From positions 1 to 64,000 of the forward strand of contig NZ_JAMXBJ010000040.1 of the NCBI RefSeq assembly GCF_023913755.1: 64,000 nucleotides of DNA, in the 5' to 3' direction. Shown here in pieces: positions 46,743 through 57,124 of the stretch. Source of the stretch: Pseudarthrobacter cellobiosi (lineage in GTDB: Bacteria > Actinomycetota > Actinomycetes > Actinomycetales > Micrococcaceae). The translations under genes and the position numbers were made by a program. The notes under the pieces were generated by a model that worked only from the letters and a program-made list of their open reading frames with translations, ran no database searches and had not been told where the DNA came from. The first letter of the stretch is position 1. Every line of letters begins with the position of its first letter.

Positions 46743-49687
46743 CTTCCCAGAACGCCCGCCTCACAGCCGGCGGACGCATCGACCGCACCATCTCCTGGCG
46801 TTTCACCGTGGACGGCGAGGAATTCACGGGCCACCCCGGCGACACACTCGCCTCGGCCCTGCTCGCCAACGGCCGCATCTCCGCCGGCAACTCGCTCTAC
46901 GAGGACCGCGCCCGCGGCATCATGTCCGCAGGCGTTGAGGAATCCAACGCGATGGTCAAGATCTCCCCGCGCTTCCCCGGTGACGTTGCAGAGTCCATGC
47001 TCCCCGCCACCACCGTCACCCTGGTGGACGGCCTGAAGGCAGAACTGCTCAACGGCCTGGGCAAGCTGGACCCGGAGGAAGACCGGGCGGAATACGACAA
47101 GAAGTACGTCCACACCGACGTCCTGGTGATCGGCGGCGGCCCCGCCGGCCTCGCCGCAGCCCGCGAGGCAGTCCGCACCGGCGCCCGCGTCATCCTCATG
47201 GATGACCAGCCCGAACTCGGCGGCTCGATCCTCTCCGGCTCCACCGCCCCCGGGCTGGCCGAGACCATCGAAGGGAAACCGGCCCTGGAATGGGTGGCGG
47301 ACGTGGAAGCGGAACTGGTTTCCGGCGCCGAATCCACCGTCCTGAACCGGACCTCTGCCTTCGGCGCCTACGACGCCAACTACGTCATCGCGGTCCAGAA
47401 CCGCACCGACCACCTGTCCAGCCCGGCCGCCCCCGGCGTCTCCCGCCAGCGGATCTGGCACGTCCGTGCCAAGCAGGTGGTCCTGGCGCCCGGCGCCCAC
47501 GAACGGCCCCTGGTTTTCGAGAACAACGACCGCCCCGGCATCATGCTCGCCTCGGCCGTCCGCAGCTACCTCAACCGCTACGCCGTCGCCGCCGGGCAAC
47601 GCGTGGTCATCAGCACCACCAACGACAGCGCCTACGCCCTGGCCGCAGACCTGCGCGCCGCCGGCGTCAACGTGGCGGCCGTCGTCGACGCCCGTCCCCA
47701 GCTCACGAAGGTGGCTGAGGCCGCCGTCGAAGCCGGCACCCGGGTGCTGATCGGCAGCGCCGTGGCGGACACCGCCGCCGGTACCAGCCCCGACGGCCGC
47801 GTTACGAGCGTGACCGTCCGCAGCATTAACGACGACGGCGAACTCACCTCCGGCATCGAGGAAATCGCCTGCGACCTGCTGGCTGTCTCCGGCGGCTGGA
47901 GCCCGCTGGTCCACCTCCACTCGCAGCGGCAGGGCAAGCTGCGCTGGGACGAGGACCTGGCGGCGTTCGTGCCGAGCACCGTGGTGCCGAACCAGCAGTC
48001 CGTTGGCTCCGGCCGCGGTAGCTTCGACCTCGGGGACTGCGTGGCCGAGGGCATCTCCGCCGGCGCCGCGGCTGCCATTGCGGCGGGTTTCGAATCCGAC
48101 ACTAAGCCGGCCGTCCTTGGCGAGCCGAAGGCGTCCGGTCCCACCCGGCAGCTCTGGCTGGTCCCCGGCCAGGCCGGCACGCCGGACGACTGGCACCACC
48201 ACTTTGTGGACTTCCAGCGGGACCAGTCCGTGGCAGACGTCCTGCGCTCCACCGGCGCCGGCATGCGGTCCGTGGAGCACATCAAGCGGTACACCTCCAT
48301 CAGCACCGCCAACGACCAGGGCAAGACCTCCGGGGTCAACGCGATCGGCGTCATCGCCGCCGCGCTCCGGACCGCCGGCGAAGCCTCCCGCGGCATCGGC
48401 GACATCGGCACCACCACCTACCGGGCACCGTTCACCCCGGTGGCCTTCGCGGCACTCGCCGGACGCCAGCGCGGCGAACTGTTCGACCCCGCCCGCAAAA
48501 CGTCCATCCACCCGTGGCACGTCGCACAGGGGGCACTGTTCGAGGACGTGGGGCAGTGGAAGCGTCCCTGGTACTACCCGCAGGGCGGGGAGGACATGGA
48601 CGAGGCCGTGCTCCGTGAGTGCGCCGCCGTCCGCGAATCCGTCGGTTTCATGGATGCCACCACCCTGGGCAAGATTGAAATCCGGGGCAAGGACGCCGGT
48701 GAGTTCCTCAACCGGATCTACACCAACGCGTTCAAGAAGCTCGCGCCGGGTTCCGCCCGCTACGGCGTGATGTGCATGGCGGACGGCATGATTTTCGACG
48801 ACGGCGTGACCCTGCGCCTGGACGAGGACCGGTACTTCATGACCACCACCACCGGCGGCGCCGCGAAGGTGCTGGACTGGCTGGAGGAATGGCTGCAGAC
48901 CGAATGGCCCGAACTCGACGTGCACTGCACCTCGGTGACCGAACAGTGGAGCACCATTGCCGTCGTCGGGCCCAAATCCCGGGCGGTGATTGCGAGACTG
49001 GCGCCGGACCTGGCAGCGGACGGCGGGCTGGAAGCAGAAGCCTTCCCGTTCATGACATTCCGCGAAACCACCCTCGCCTCCGGAGTCCAGGCGCGGATTT
49101 GCCGGATCTCCTTCTCCGGCGAGCTGGCCTACGAGATCAACGTGCCGTCCTGGTACGGGCTGAACACCTGGGAAGCCGTGGCCGCAGCCGGGGCCGAATT
49201 CAACATCACCCCCTACGGCACCGAAACCATGCACGTGCTCCGCGCCGAGAAGGGCTACCCGATCGTTGGCCAGGACACCGACGGCACGGTCACCCCGCAG
49301 GACGCGGGGATGGAATGGGTGGTCTCCAAGGCCAAGGACTTCATCGGCAAACGCTCCTACGCCCGGGCCGACGCCCAGCGCACGGACCGCAAGCACCTGG
49401 TCAGCGTCCTGCCCGTGGACGGCACAATCCGGCTGCCCGAAGGCACCCAGCTCGTGGAAAAGGGCATCCCCACCAACCCCGCCTACGGCCCCGTGCCCAT
49501 GCAGGGCTTCGTGACCTCGAGCTACCACAGCGCCGCGCTGGGAAGATCCTTCGCGCTGGCCCTGATCAAAAATGGCCGCAACCGCATCGGCGAGACCCTG
49601 GTGGCCGCCGCCGGCGACCACCAGGTTGACGTTGTTATCGCCGAAACCGTACTTTTTGACCCCGAAGGGACCCGCAAAGATGGCTAA
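46739..49687 (+). CDS. soxA: Sarcosine oxidase alpha subunit
   Basis: A 982-residue subunit. The N-terminal domain (about 10-100) has a ferredoxin-like region ([21 protein letters not shown]); the NAD/FAD domain follows with [21 protein letters not shown] (about 125-145) and the second dinucleotide motif; the C-terminal GcvT-like folate domain (about 610-982) shows [36 protein letters not shown] and [14 protein letters not shown]. The folate domain takes the methyl carbon as methylene-tetrahydrofolate. It begins with GTG 46739. Family members are about 965 residues. A very long antisense frame here is only a codon-bias shadow. Confidence 0.95.
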   Translation: MTSQNARLTAGGRIDRTISWRFTVDGEEFTGHPGDTLASALLANGRISAGNSLYEDRARGIMSAGVEESNAMVKISPRFPGDVAESMLPATTVTLVDGLKAELLNGLGKLDPEEDRAEYDKKYVHTDVLVIGGGPAGLAAAREAVRTGARVILMDDQPELGGSILSGSTAPGLAETIEGKPALEWVADVEAELVSGAESTVLNRTSAFGAYDANYVIAVQNRTDHLSSPAAPGVSRQRIWHVRAKQVVLAPGAHERPLVFENNDRPGIMLASAVRSYLNRYAVAAGQRVVISTTNDSAYALAADLRAAGVNVAAVVDARPQLTKVAEAAVEAGTRVLIGSAVADTAAGTSPDGRVTSVTVRSINDDGELTSGIEEIACDLLAVSGGWSPLVHLHSQRQGKLRWDEDLAAFVPSTVVPNQQSVGSGRGSFDLGDCVAEGISAGAAAAIAAGFESDTKPAVLGEPKASGPTRQLWLVPGQAGTPDDWHHHFVDFQRDQSVADVLRSTGAGMRSVEHIKRYTSISTANDQGKTSGVNAIGVIAAALRTAGEASRGIGDIGTTTYRAPFTPVAFAALAGRQRGELFDPARKTSIHPWHVAQGALFEDVGQWKRPWYYPQGGEDMDEAVLRECAAVRESVGFMDATTLGKIEIRGKDAGEFLNRIYTNAFKKLAPGSARYGVMCMADGMIFDDGVTLRLDEDRYFMTTTTGGAAKVLDWLEEWLQTEWPELDVHCTSVTEQWSTIAVVGPKSRAVIARLAPDLAADGGLEAEAFPFMTFRETTLASGVQARICRISFSGELAYEINVPSWYGLNTWEAVAAAGAEFNITPYGTETMHVLRAEKGYPIVGQDTDGTVTPQDAGMEWVVSKAKDFIGKRSYARADAQRTDRKHLVSVLPVDGTIRLPEGTQLVEKGIPTNPAYGPVPMQGFVTSSYHSAALGRSFALALIKNGRNRIGETLVAAAGDHQVDVVIAETVLFDPEGTRKDG

Positions 49688-50315
49688 CACAGCAGCAATC
49701 AACGGCATCAATGGACTCCGGGACATCCGCCGCAGCCCCGCCTCCCACCTGGCCGCAGAACTGGAGGCCGGCTCCATCCCGGGGACGGTAGTCCTGAAAG
49801 AAGGCCCGTTCCAGACCATGGCGGGGATCCGCGTGGACCCCCGCTCCGAGGAAGGGACCCAGATCGCCGCCGTTACCGGCGGCCTGCCGGCACGCTGCGG
49901 CGACGTGGGCGGCACGGACCGCGTCACCGTCCTCTGGCTGGGACCCTCCGAGTTCCTGGTAGTTGCTCCGGAACAGTCCCACGACTCCCTCGGCGGTGAC
50001 CTCATCGGCTCCCTCGTGGCTGCGCTGGGCGAGGCGCCGGGCCAGGTGGTGGACCTCTCCGCGAACCGCACCACGTTCGAGCTTTCCGGCCCCCGCTCCC
50101 GTGCCGTCCTGGAAAAGGGCTGCGCCCTGGACCTGCACCCGCGCAGCTTCACCCCGGGAACCGCCCTGTCCACGGAGATCGGCAACATCCCGGTGGTCCT
50201 GCAGAAGACCGGGGAGGAGAGCTTCCGGCTCTTCCCCCGGGCCTCGTTCGCGGACTTCCTGGGCCGCTGGCTCCTCGATGCAATGCGCGAGTACGCCTCG
50301 CCAGAGGTCCCCTAA
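49680..50315 (+). CDS. soxG: Sarcosine oxidase gamma subunit
   Basis: A 211-residue subunit related to the GcvT N-terminal fold. It shows [63 protein letters not shown] and [21 protein letters not shown]. The ATG at 49680 overlaps the soxA end by 8 bp; a longer frame is rejected because it lies in soxA. It ends immediately before sdaA, with no gap. Confidence 0.93.
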   Translation: MANTAAINGINGLRDIRRSPASHLAAELEAGSIPGTVVLKEGPFQTMAGIRVDPRSEEGTQIAAVTGGLPARCGDVGGTDRVTVLWLGPSEFLVVAPEQSHDSLGGDLIGSLVAALGEAPGQVVDLSANRTTFELSGPRSRAVLEKGCALDLHPRSFTPGTALSTEIGNIPVVLQKTGEESFRLFPRASFADFLGRWLLDAMREYASPEVP

Positions 50316-51689
50316 ATGGCGCTCAGCGTCCTGGACCTGTTCTCCGTCGGCATCGGGCCGTCGTCCTCACACACGGTCGGCCCGATGCGGGCGGCGAAGC
50401 TCTTCGCGGACGGGCTCAAGGGCGACGGCCACCTCAGCGCCACCAAACGCGTCCAGGCTGAGTTGTTCGGTTCGCTCGGTGCCACGGGCCGGGGCCACGG
50501 CTCGGACAAGGCCGTGGTCCTGGGCTTCAAAGGACTGGACCCGGAAACCGTGGACACCGCCACGGCGGACGACCAGGTGGCCGCGGCAGCCCTGGACGCC
50601 GAACTCATGATCGGCGGGCACCACCGCGTGGACTTCAACTGGGACGAGGACGTGGTGCTGCACCGGCGCAAGTCCCTCCCGGCGCACCCCAACGGCATGA
50701 CCTTCCGGGCCCTCGACCACGCCGGGACCGTCCTGAGCGAACGGAGCTTCTACTCCATCGGCGGCGGCTTTGTGGTGGACGGGGACGCCGACGCCGGCGA
50801 CCGGGTGGTGGCTGATGCCACCGTCCTCCCCTACCCCTTCACGACCGCCGACGAGCTCCTGGCGATCTGCAAGCGCGAGGGCATGTCCATCTCCGATGTG
50901 ATGCTGGCCAACGAGCTGGTGTGGCGCAGCGAGGCGGAACTCCGCGAAAAGCTGCTGGCACTCTGGGCGGTGATGCGCGAATGCGTGGACAACGGCTGCG
51001 CGGCGGAAGGGATCCTTCCCGGTGGTCTGAACGTGAGGCGCCGGGCGCCGTCGTTATTCCAGACCCTGACCGCGGACACGGGCGTCACCGACCCCTTCCG
51101 CGCGATGGAATGGGTGAACCTGTTCGCCCTCGCCGTCAACGAGGAAAACGCCGCCGGCGGGCGTATCGTCACGGCCCCCACCAACGGCGCGGCGGGAATC
51201 GTGCCTGCCGTCCTGCACTACTACGTGAAGTTTGTTCCCGGAGCCGACGACGACGGTGTCATACGCTTTCTGCTGACAGCGGCCGCCGTCGGGATTCTTT
51301 TCAAGATCAACGCCTCCATCTCCGGCGCCGAGGTCGGCTGCCAGGGCGAGGTGGGCTCTGCCTGTTCCATGGCGGCCGCGGGCCTGTGCGAGGTCCTCGG
51401 CGGCACGCCCGAGCAGGTGGAAAACGCCGCCGAAGTCGGGATCGAACACAACCTCGGCCTGACCTGCGATCCGGTAGGCGGCCTGGTGCAGATCCCCTGC
51501 ATCGAACGGAACGCCATCGCCAGCGTGAAAGCCATCAACGCCGCGCGACTGTGCCTCCACGGGGACGGCAGCCACAAAGTATCCCTCGACAAAGCCATCA
51601 AAACCATGCGTGAGACAGGAGCGGACATGAAAACCAAATACAAGGAGACCTCCCGCGGGGGCCTCGCCGTCAACGTCATCGAGTGCTAG
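50316..51689 (+). CDS. sdaA: L-serine ammonia-lyase (iron-sulfur, single chain)
   Basis: A 457-residue enzyme converting L-serine to pyruvate and ammonia. The opening [27 protein letters not shown] is the family start; catalytic and cluster cysteines are in [31 protein letters not shown] and at the C-terminus (VIEC). Start and soxG stop abut (TAAATG). In this operon it completes the route from glycine through serine to central metabolism. Confidence 0.94.
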   Translation: MALSVLDLFSVGIGPSSSHTVGPMRAAKLFADGLKGDGHLSATKRVQAELFGSLGATGRGHGSDKAVVLGFKGLDPETVDTATADDQVAAAALDAELMIGGHHRVDFNWDEDVVLHRRKSLPAHPNGMTFRALDHAGTVLSERSFYSIGGGFVVDGDADAGDRVVADATVLPYPFTTADELLAICKREGMSISDVMLANELVWRSEAELREKLLALWAVMRECVDNGCAAEGILPGGLNVRRRAPSLFQTLTADTGVTDPFRAMEWVNLFALAVNEENAAGGRIVTAPTNGAAGIVPAVLHYYVKFVPGADDDGVIRFLLTAAAVGILFKINASISGAEVGCQGEVGSACSMAAAGLCEVLGGTPEQVENAAEVGIEHNLGLTCDPVGGLVQIPCIERNAIASVKAINAARLCLHGDGSHKVSLDKAIKTMRETGADMKTKYKETSRGGLAVNVIEC

Positions 51690-51691
51690 CC

Positions 51692-52588
51692 ATGACTGCC
51701 ATCCAGACTGAAACGTCCCTCCCCCAGCCCTTCACCACAGTGGAACACGTCTTGACTTTGGATTGCGCGGAGCAGCCCGGGATTGTCCACGCCGTGTCCG
51801 GCTTCCTGCTGGAGCACGGCTGCGACATCGTGGACAGCAAGCAGTTCGGCGAACGGTCGGAGGCGCACTTTTTTATGCGCGTGCACTTCGCGTCCGACGG
51901 CGATGCCTCCACCGCGGACACGTTGCGGGCCGCTTTTGGCCCCGTGGCGGAACGCTTCGGGATGAGTTGGCGGCTGGAGCGGCTCGGTGCCAAGCGCCGC
52001 GTGCTGATCATGGTGTCCAAGTTCGGCCACTGCCTCAACGACCTGCTGTTCCGTGCCAGAACCGGCGAGCTTCCGGTGGAGATCGCGGCGGTGGTCTCCA
52101 ACCACACGGACCACCAGGGCCTGGTGGAATGGCACGGCATCCCGTTCTTCCACGTGCCCGTCACCGCCGAAACCAAGCCGGCCGCCGAGGCCCGGCTCCT
52201 GGAACTCGTGGACGAATTCGACGTGGAACTCGTGATTCTGGCCCGGTACATGCAGGTGCTCAGCGACGAACTCACCCGGCGGTTGGATGGCCGGGCGATC
52301 AACATCCACCACTCGTTCCTGCCCAGCTTCAAGGGCGCCAAGCCCTATCACCAGGCCTACGCGCGCGGCGTGAAGACCGTTGGCGCCACCGCGCATTACG
52401 TGAATGCCGAGCTGGACGAGGGGCCGATCATCTCGCAGCAGACGGTGGAAGTGGACCACACGTACGGGCCCGAGGACCTGGTTGCCGCCGGCCGCGACAC
52501 CGAATGCAAGGCCCTTAGCAACGCCGTGCGCTGGCACTGCGAAGGCCGCGTGATCCTGCAGGGCAACAGAACGGTAGTGCTCCGCTAA
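51692..52588 (+). CDS. purU: Formyltetrahydrofolate deformylase (second copy)
   Basis: A 298-residue enzyme, paralogue of the one at 34981-35955. ACT domain: CAEQPGIVHAVSGFLLEHGCDI; catalytic part: GRAINIHHSFLPSFKGAKPY and LDEGPIISQQTVEVDH. ATG 51692 starts 2 bp after sdaA; a GTG at 51683 is an alternative. Presence in a sarcosine operon is known in Corynebacterium. It balances the folate pool by releasing formate when methyl groups are in excess. Confidence 0.93.
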   Translation: MTAIQTETSLPQPFTTVEHVLTLDCAEQPGIVHAVSGFLLEHGCDIVDSKQFGERSEAHFFMRVHFASDGDASTADTLRAAFGPVAERFGMSWRLERLGAKRRVLIMVSKFGHCLNDLLFRARTGELPVEIAAVVSNHTDHQGLVEWHGIPFFHVPVTAETKPAAEARLLELVDEFDVELVILARYMQVLSDELTRRLDGRAINIHHSFLPSFKGAKPYHQAYARGVKTVGATAHYVNAELDEGPIISQQTVEVDHTYGPEDLVAAGRDTECKALSNAVRWHCEGRVILQGNRTVVLR

Positions 52589-52618
52589 CCCCCCACCCCC
52601 TAGGACGCCCCCACCCCC

Positions 52619-52716
52619 GACGCTCTCTCACTTAATGCGGGTTTTCAGGCGATCCTCTCTCACTTAATGCGGGTTTTACCGTGACGCTCTCTCACCGTGG
52701 TGAGGGAGCGTCACGG
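52619..52716. repeat. Cluster C of the CTCTCTCAC repeat family
   Basis: Two forward units, GACGCTCTCTCACTTAATGC (52619-52638) and GATCCTCTCTCACTTAATGC (52651-52670), each followed by GGGTTTT. Then a head-to-head pair with arms at 52679-52696 and 52699-52716, a hairpin with one mismatch and a 2-nt loop, followed by TCTT. It lies between convergent purU and the endonuclease-like gene. Confidence 0.85.
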
Positions 52717-52759
52717 TCTTAAGGGCCGACGTCGTCTCGACGCGCGTTTCCGCGGACGC

Positions 52760-53719
52760 TCAGTCGCTGCTGGCAAAACCAGCGGCTTGCGGGTGGTCAA
52801 GCCAGCCCTTGCGGAGCCCCTTCTTGATCTTCACGACTGATTGCTGGAAATCGTCGGCAAGATCGCTCTGATCGAAAACCAAAACCGTCCAGCCGGCTGA
52901 TTCGAACGCCTTATCCCGTCTCCTGTCGCTGAGGATCTGTGCGTCACCAAGGTGATGTCCGCCGTCGTACTGGATGGCGAGCCGGCGGTGACGGTAGGCG
53001 AGATCGGCCGACGGCGATCGCGCGTCTCCGGCGCGCAATGGCACTTGGAGTTCGGGCTGGGGCAGCCCGGCGTCGGCGATAGCCAACCGAAGCAGCGACT
53101 CGGGGGCTGAATCGGCACCCACACGCATCAGATCCAGCGCTTCACGGGCCCGGACGATGCCTTGGAGATTTGGGTGGCGGGCCGCCAGTATGCGCAGCCC
53201 CGCCACCGTGTCGTAAGGCTGCGTCCTGCCCTCGAAGTCCACGCGCGGGATGCGGATAAGATCGTCACCCATGCTCACCAGGTCCTTGAGCGGCAGGATT
53301 CGTGCCAAATCGAGCCAAGTTCGGGACCATGTGCTCATGCGGATGCCGTCGATAAGTTCGATCTCGTCTTCCAGCGCCAGGACGGTATGGCCGGACACTC
53401 CCTTCCGGCGGACCGCTGGCAGTGAACGCGGCTTGCTCAGATGAAGCTCTGTGGAATCGGCAAGCCACGGCGGCAGCAGCTGGCACCGAAGCCGGGCCGC
53501 GGTGACGTGTGAGATCCAGGCTCCGTGCGAAGCAGCCGATAGAGCCCTGGCGGCGCCTTCCAGATCAAAGTCCCAGTCCGCCGGGCGGTAGAGACCGCGG
53601 CCCACGTTAACTACATCCTTGCGGCGAAGCCGGTTCAGGGTGTCGCCGGAGGCCAGGGCTGAGCCGAAGGTAAACGGACCAGCCGCTAACGGCTGGGGCA
53701 GAAAATCTTGCTTTCGCAT
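52760..53719 (-). CDS. AbiEi-like / DUF559-type endonuclease-fold protein
   Basis: A 319-residue protein of unknown role. The first 60 residues resemble the winged-helix start of AbiEi-type antitoxins (TLNRLRRKDVVNVGRGLYRP). The last 100 have a Vsr-like (DUF559) pattern: SPSADLAYRHRRLAIQYDGGHH, then DRRRDKAFESAGWTVLVF. In this fold the middle strand usually ends E-x-D-G; here Gln takes the Glu position, so nuclease activity is uncertain. The protein is flanked on both sides by repeat clusters C and D. No toxin gene is next to it. Confidence 0.7.
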   Translation of the reverse strand: MRKQDFLPQPLAAGPFTFGSALASGDTLNRLRRKDVVNVGRGLYRPADWDFDLEGAARALSAASHGAWISHVTAARLRCQLLPPWLADSTELHLSKPRSLPAVRRKGVSGHTVLALEDEIELIDGIRMSTWSRTWLDLARILPLKDLVSMGDDLIRIPRVDFEGRTQPYDTVAGLRILAARHPNLQGIVRAREALDLMRVGADSAPESLLRLAIADAGLPQPELQVPLRAGDARSPSADLAYRHRRLAIQYDGGHHLGDAQILSDRRRDKAFESAGWTVLVFDQSDLADDFQQSVVKIKKGLRKGWLDHPQAAGFASSD

Positions 53720-53785
53720 GAAGGCATTGTGACCCGAAACGGTGAGATGCTGCAGAAGTTATCCACAGGCGGGCGCTGGCCCCGG

Positions 53786-53871
53786 GGCAAGTGCGAGAGG
53801 GTTTGCCGAAAAGCTGCAGGAAGTGAGAGAGGATCGCCGGAAAACCCACATTAAGTGAGAGAGGGTCGTTC
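53786..53871. repeat. Cluster D of the CTCTCTCAC repeat family
   Basis: Reverse-oriented units: a weak one (GCAAGTGCGAGAGGGTTT, from 53787), one with CTGCAGGAAGTGAGAGAGGA (53814-53833), and AACCCACATTAAGTGAGAGA (53842-53861) continuing GGGTCG. It lies upstream of the endonuclease-like gene and just after the PucR gene stop. Confidence 0.8.
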
Positions 53872-53879
53872 GGGGCCGG

Positions 53880-55436
53880 CTACAGCGCTGCCAGCCGGGT
53901 TGCCAGGTGCAGCGCTGCCAGACGGCCCGTTCCGCGGGGATCGCCGCCGCAGAGTGAGAAGATCCGCTGCAGCCGCTGATGCATCGACTGCCGCTCCAGG
54001 TGAAGGTCACGCGCAGCCTGCGCCGTGTTGCAGCCGGAATCCAGCCAGACCCGCAGTGTCTCAACCAGCGCGGAATTTCGTTGGGCATCGTGGACGAGGA
54101 GGGCGCCGAGCTGCTGGCTGACATAGTCCGTGCGCTGGGTTTCATCCAGCGTATGGAAAGCGAGCCGCTCCACCGCGAAAGCGTCGGCGTCGAGGACAAC
54201 TCCGGACTTCCCCGGCCCGGCTCTGAGCGGCCCGGCCTTGAGCGGCTCAGCGCCGGCGGCAAGGTCCAGAGTCAGCCGGGCTTCCGTCAGTGACCATGGC
54301 GCGGCGGAGATTCCGGTGGCCACCGGACCGACGGCGCTGACAGTTCCCTCTGGCAACGCCAGCGACTGCAGTCCGGCCAGAATTGCGTCCCGGTCTTCCT
54401 GCGTCTTCCCGGGGCGGAGCACGGTCAGCGCCAAGAGTTCCGCGTTGTCGGCGTAGCTTGCACTCTGATGCCCCACCCGCTCCAGCAGGTGCTCCACAGC
54501 CATCCGGGGTTGCCGTGAGCCGGGGGAACGAACCACAACAGCCACCAGCTGCGCGGCCAATGGGATCCCGGCCGCCGGAGCGAGCTGCTGGAGCCGCCAG
54601 TTTTGAGCTCCGGAATCGACGGCGCGGATCAGCGCCGCACCCGCCATCTCCTTCAGGCCGGGGGGCATGCGCTGCAGCAGGGCCAACGCCAGAATGTCCA
54701 CCGAGCGGTTGCCCGCGATCCTCGCCAGGTTCACGTCGGCTCCTGCCAGGGCGTGAATGGTAAGGCGGGCTGAAGGGATGCCACGCACGGACACGTCAAC
54801 CTGGATGATTCGCGCACGATCCGGCGCGGCCTCGATGGACGCTGTGGGTTCCGGCTCCCCCGCATGATCAGCCGGCAGCGCGCTGGCTAGCGGGGCGCCC
54901 GCGATGGACGTCAGCACAACTTCCGCGCCGGTAGCGTCCGCCAGGACAGCCAGGATCCGGTCAAGACTGCCGCCATGGGCCAGCTCCACCGCCATGGCAT
55001 GGCTGGCCCGGTCAGCCTGCTGCAAGTGGGCAGCTGTCTCGCTCACTAGCAGCGAGTTGATCGCTTCCATCACGCCTACAAAGGGCACCACCTTGCGAAG
55101 CTCTATCAGCGGAAGGCCGGCCGTTTCAGCTGCTGCCACCATCGACGACGGTATCGAGGCCAGCTCCGTGCCAGTCTCTATGGCCAGCGCGGCCACGCCG
55201 CGTTCTGCCAGCTCCCAGATGTAGTCCGCGCGCCGTTTGTCCGTTGCCAACGCAAGAGCCTGGCCGCCGGTCAGCAACAGTTCACCGCCGCCAAGTAGCG
55301 GGGCAATGTCCAAAACCTCACTGGAGTGAATCCAGCGCAGCTGCGTCTGGGCCGCAATGGCCGCCGCTGCGCGGATCACCGGATCCGCGGGCGTGAGGGT
55401 GGAATGTTTCAAAACATCCTGCAGGCGTATTGGCAT
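53880..55436 (-). CDS. PucR-family transcriptional regulator
   Basis: A 518-residue protein. The N-terminal PucR ligand-binding domain (about 1-125; IHSSEVLDIAPLLGGGELLL) is followed by a middle GGDEF-like region, and the C-terminal helix-turn-helix of the CdaR/PucR type (about 450-515; LVETLRVWLDSGCNTAQAARDL then MHQRLQRIFSL). Such regulators usually control purine or gamma-aminobutyrate use. The start at 55436 has GGAGTG close upstream. It is divergent from an NCS1 permease gene, which it probably activates through the palindrome at 55471-55483. Confidence 0.87.
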   Translation of the reverse strand: MPIRLQDVLKHSTLTPADPVIRAAAAIAAQTQLRWIHSSEVLDIAPLLGGGELLLTGGQALALATDKRRADYIWELAERGVAALAIETGTELASIPSSMVAAAETAGLPLIELRKVVPFVGVMEAINSLLVSETAAHLQQADRASHAMAVELAHGGSLDRILAVLADATGAEVVLTSIAGAPLASALPADHAGEPEPTASIEAAPDRARIIQVDVSVRGIPSARLTIHALAGADVNLARIAGNRSVDILALALLQRMPPGLKEMAGAALIRAVDSGAQNWRLQQLAPAAGIPLAAQLVAVVVRSPGSRQPRMAVEHLLERVGHQSASYADNAELLALTVLRPGKTQEDRDAILAGLQSLALPEGTVSAVGPVATGISAAPWSLTEARLTLDLAAGAEPLKAGPLRAGPGKSGVVLDADAFAVERLAFHTLDETQRTDYVSQQLGALLVHDAQRNSALVETLRVWLDSGCNTAQAARDLHLERQSMHQRLQRIFSLCGGDPRGTGRLAALHLATRLAAL

Positions 55437-55470
55437 GACACTCCGTCGTGTTTTCTCATAAACTTCAAGA

Positions 55471-55508
55471 CACATTGTATGTGGTGCATGTGGCCTGGGA
55501 CACATAAT
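55471..55508 (+). promoter_or_regulatory. Candidate PucR operator and -10 box of the NCS1 permease gene
   Basis: CACATTGTATGTG (55471-55483) is a palindrome with a 3-bp centre. CATAAT at 55503-55508 is a plausible -10 box; the -35 position (about 55480-55485, TGTGGT) is poor and lies in the palindrome, as expected for an activator-dependent promoter. Confidence 0.45.
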
Positions 55509-55545
55509 CTTGAGGAATCCCCATCCCCTCAACGAAGAGGCCCCA

Positions 55546-57072
55546 ATGCAACAAAAACCCTCAACCGCAGGAGCAGGACAGCAACCTGCACTTGAAGATT
55601 GCGAAGCCTGGCTCCAGCCGATCCCCGAATCCCAGCGGACACACAAGGTCTCCGGACAGTTCTGGATCTGGGCCGGCGCCAACCTGGCGCCCATCAACTG
55701 GGTACTGGGTGCCCTCGGAATCCACTTGGGGCTGGGTTTCGCGGATACCGTCATCGTCCTGGTCCTGGGCAACCTGATCGGCATGCTGCTCTTCGGCTGC
55801 TTTGTGCTCCTCGGCCAGAAGACCGGCGCCACCGGCATGGTCCTGGCCCGCGCAGCCTTCGGCCGCCGCGGCAACTACCTGCCGGCAGCCATCCAGGCGG
55901 TCCTGGTGATCGGCTGGTGCGCGGTTAACACATGGATCATCCTGGACCTGGTCATGGCACTCTTCGGCACGCTGGGATGGGTGGATCCCACAGCACACAA
56001 CTATGGCTGGAAGATTGGCGTCGCCACCGCCATCATGGCCGCGCAGGTAGCCATCGCCTGGTTCGGCTACAAAGCCATCGCAGCCTTCGAAAAGTGGACC
56101 GTGCCGCCCACCATCCTCATCCTGGCCGTCATGTCCGCTGTGGCCTGGTTCGGCATGAAGATCAACTGGACGTACGCCGGTCCCGCCGGCAACATCCTGG
56201 AAGGCTCCGAACGGATCGCGGCCATGAGCGCCGTGATGACCGCCATCGGCATCGGCTGGGGCATCACCTGGTTCACCTACGCCGCCGACTACTCCCGGTT
56301 CGTGAGCACCCAAGTTCCCAAGAAAAAGGTCTACATGGCGTCGGTCCTTGGCCAGTTCATCCCCGTTGTCTGGCTGGGCATCCTCGGCGCAAGCCTGGCC
56401 ACCAACAGCGGCGAAATCGACCCCGGGAAGCTCATCGTCCAGAACTTCGGCGTCCTCGCGCTGCCGGTGCTGCTCATGGTGCTGCACGGCCCCATCGCCA
56501 CCAACATCCTCAACATCTACACCTTCTCGGTCGCCACGCAGTCGCTGGACATCACCATCAGCCGCCGCAAACTCAACCTGTTCGTCGGCGTCTTCTCCCT
56601 CGCCGCCGTCGTGTTCTTCATCTTCCAGGAAGACTTCGCAACAGTCCTCGACGCCTGGCTCATCGGGCTCGTGGCGTGGGTTGCCGCGTGGGGCGGAGTC
56701 ATGCTGGTCCACTACTTCTGGATCGAGAAGCGCTGGCCGGGCAACCCGGAGAGGCTCTTCGACGCCGTCGGCACCAAACGCCTCCCCGGCGTCAACTGGG
56801 CAGGTGTCGTCTCCCTCCTGGTCGGCATCTTCGCCACCTGGCTGTTTATGTACGGACTCGTTCCGGCGATGCAGGGCCCCATTGCCGTGGCTCTGGGCGG
56901 CTGGGACCTGTCCTGGCTTGCCGGCGGCCTTGCCAGTGCCGGCACCTACGCCATCCTCGGGCCGAAGGTCCACCGCAAATACCTCGAGGCCGACCAAACG
57001 GACACCGCCGCCCACCCGGCGTCCGCAGACCTGGGATTCGACGCCCAGACCAACGCCCCCGCCGGTCTCTGA
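55546..57072 (+). CDS. NCS1-family permease (cytosine/purine/allantoin type)
   Basis: A 508-residue, 12-helix transporter. NCS1 features: SGQFWIWAGANLAPINWVLG in helix 1, GATGMVLARAAFGRRGNYLP, then TWFTYAADYSRF and the loop around SQVPKKKVYMAS-like text. It carries a nucleobase, hydantoin or allantoin-type molecule; the substrate cannot be read from sequence. The start at 55546 follows GAAGAGG. It is followed by a polysaccharide-deacetylase-like gene (52-bp gap) in the same direction. Confidence 0.87.
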   Translation: MQQKPSTAGAGQQPALEDCEAWLQPIPESQRTHKVSGQFWIWAGANLAPINWVLGALGIHLGLGFADTVIVLVLGNLIGMLLFGCFVLLGQKTGATGMVLARAAFGRRGNYLPAAIQAVLVIGWCAVNTWIILDLVMALFGTLGWVDPTAHNYGWKIGVATAIMAAQVAIAWFGYKAIAAFEKWTVPPTILILAVMSAVAWFGMKINWTYAGPAGNILEGSERIAAMSAVMTAIGIGWGITWFTYAADYSRFVSTQVPKKKVYMASVLGQFIPVVWLGILGASLATNSGEIDPGKLIVQNFGVLALPVLLMVLHGPIATNILNIYTFSVATQSLDITISRRKLNLFVGVFSLAAVVFFIFQEDFATVLDAWLIGLVAWVAAWGGVMLVHYFWIEKRWPGNPERLFDAVGTKRLPGVNWAGVVSLLVGIFATWLFMYGLVPAMQGPIAVALGGWDLSWLAGGLASAGTYAILGPKVHRKYLEADQTDTAAHPASADLGFDAQTNAPAGL

Positions 57073-57124
57073 AACGCCCCGGACCTGAATTACTGGCGGA
57101 CACTGAAACTCAAGGAAACAAGAC

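Noticed and set aside
46565..50188. A 1207-codon open frame antisense to the sarcosine oxidase genes
   Set aside because: It mirrors the strong third-position GC bias of soxA and soxG; its sequence is low in complexity and the sense strand encodes well-conserved proteins.
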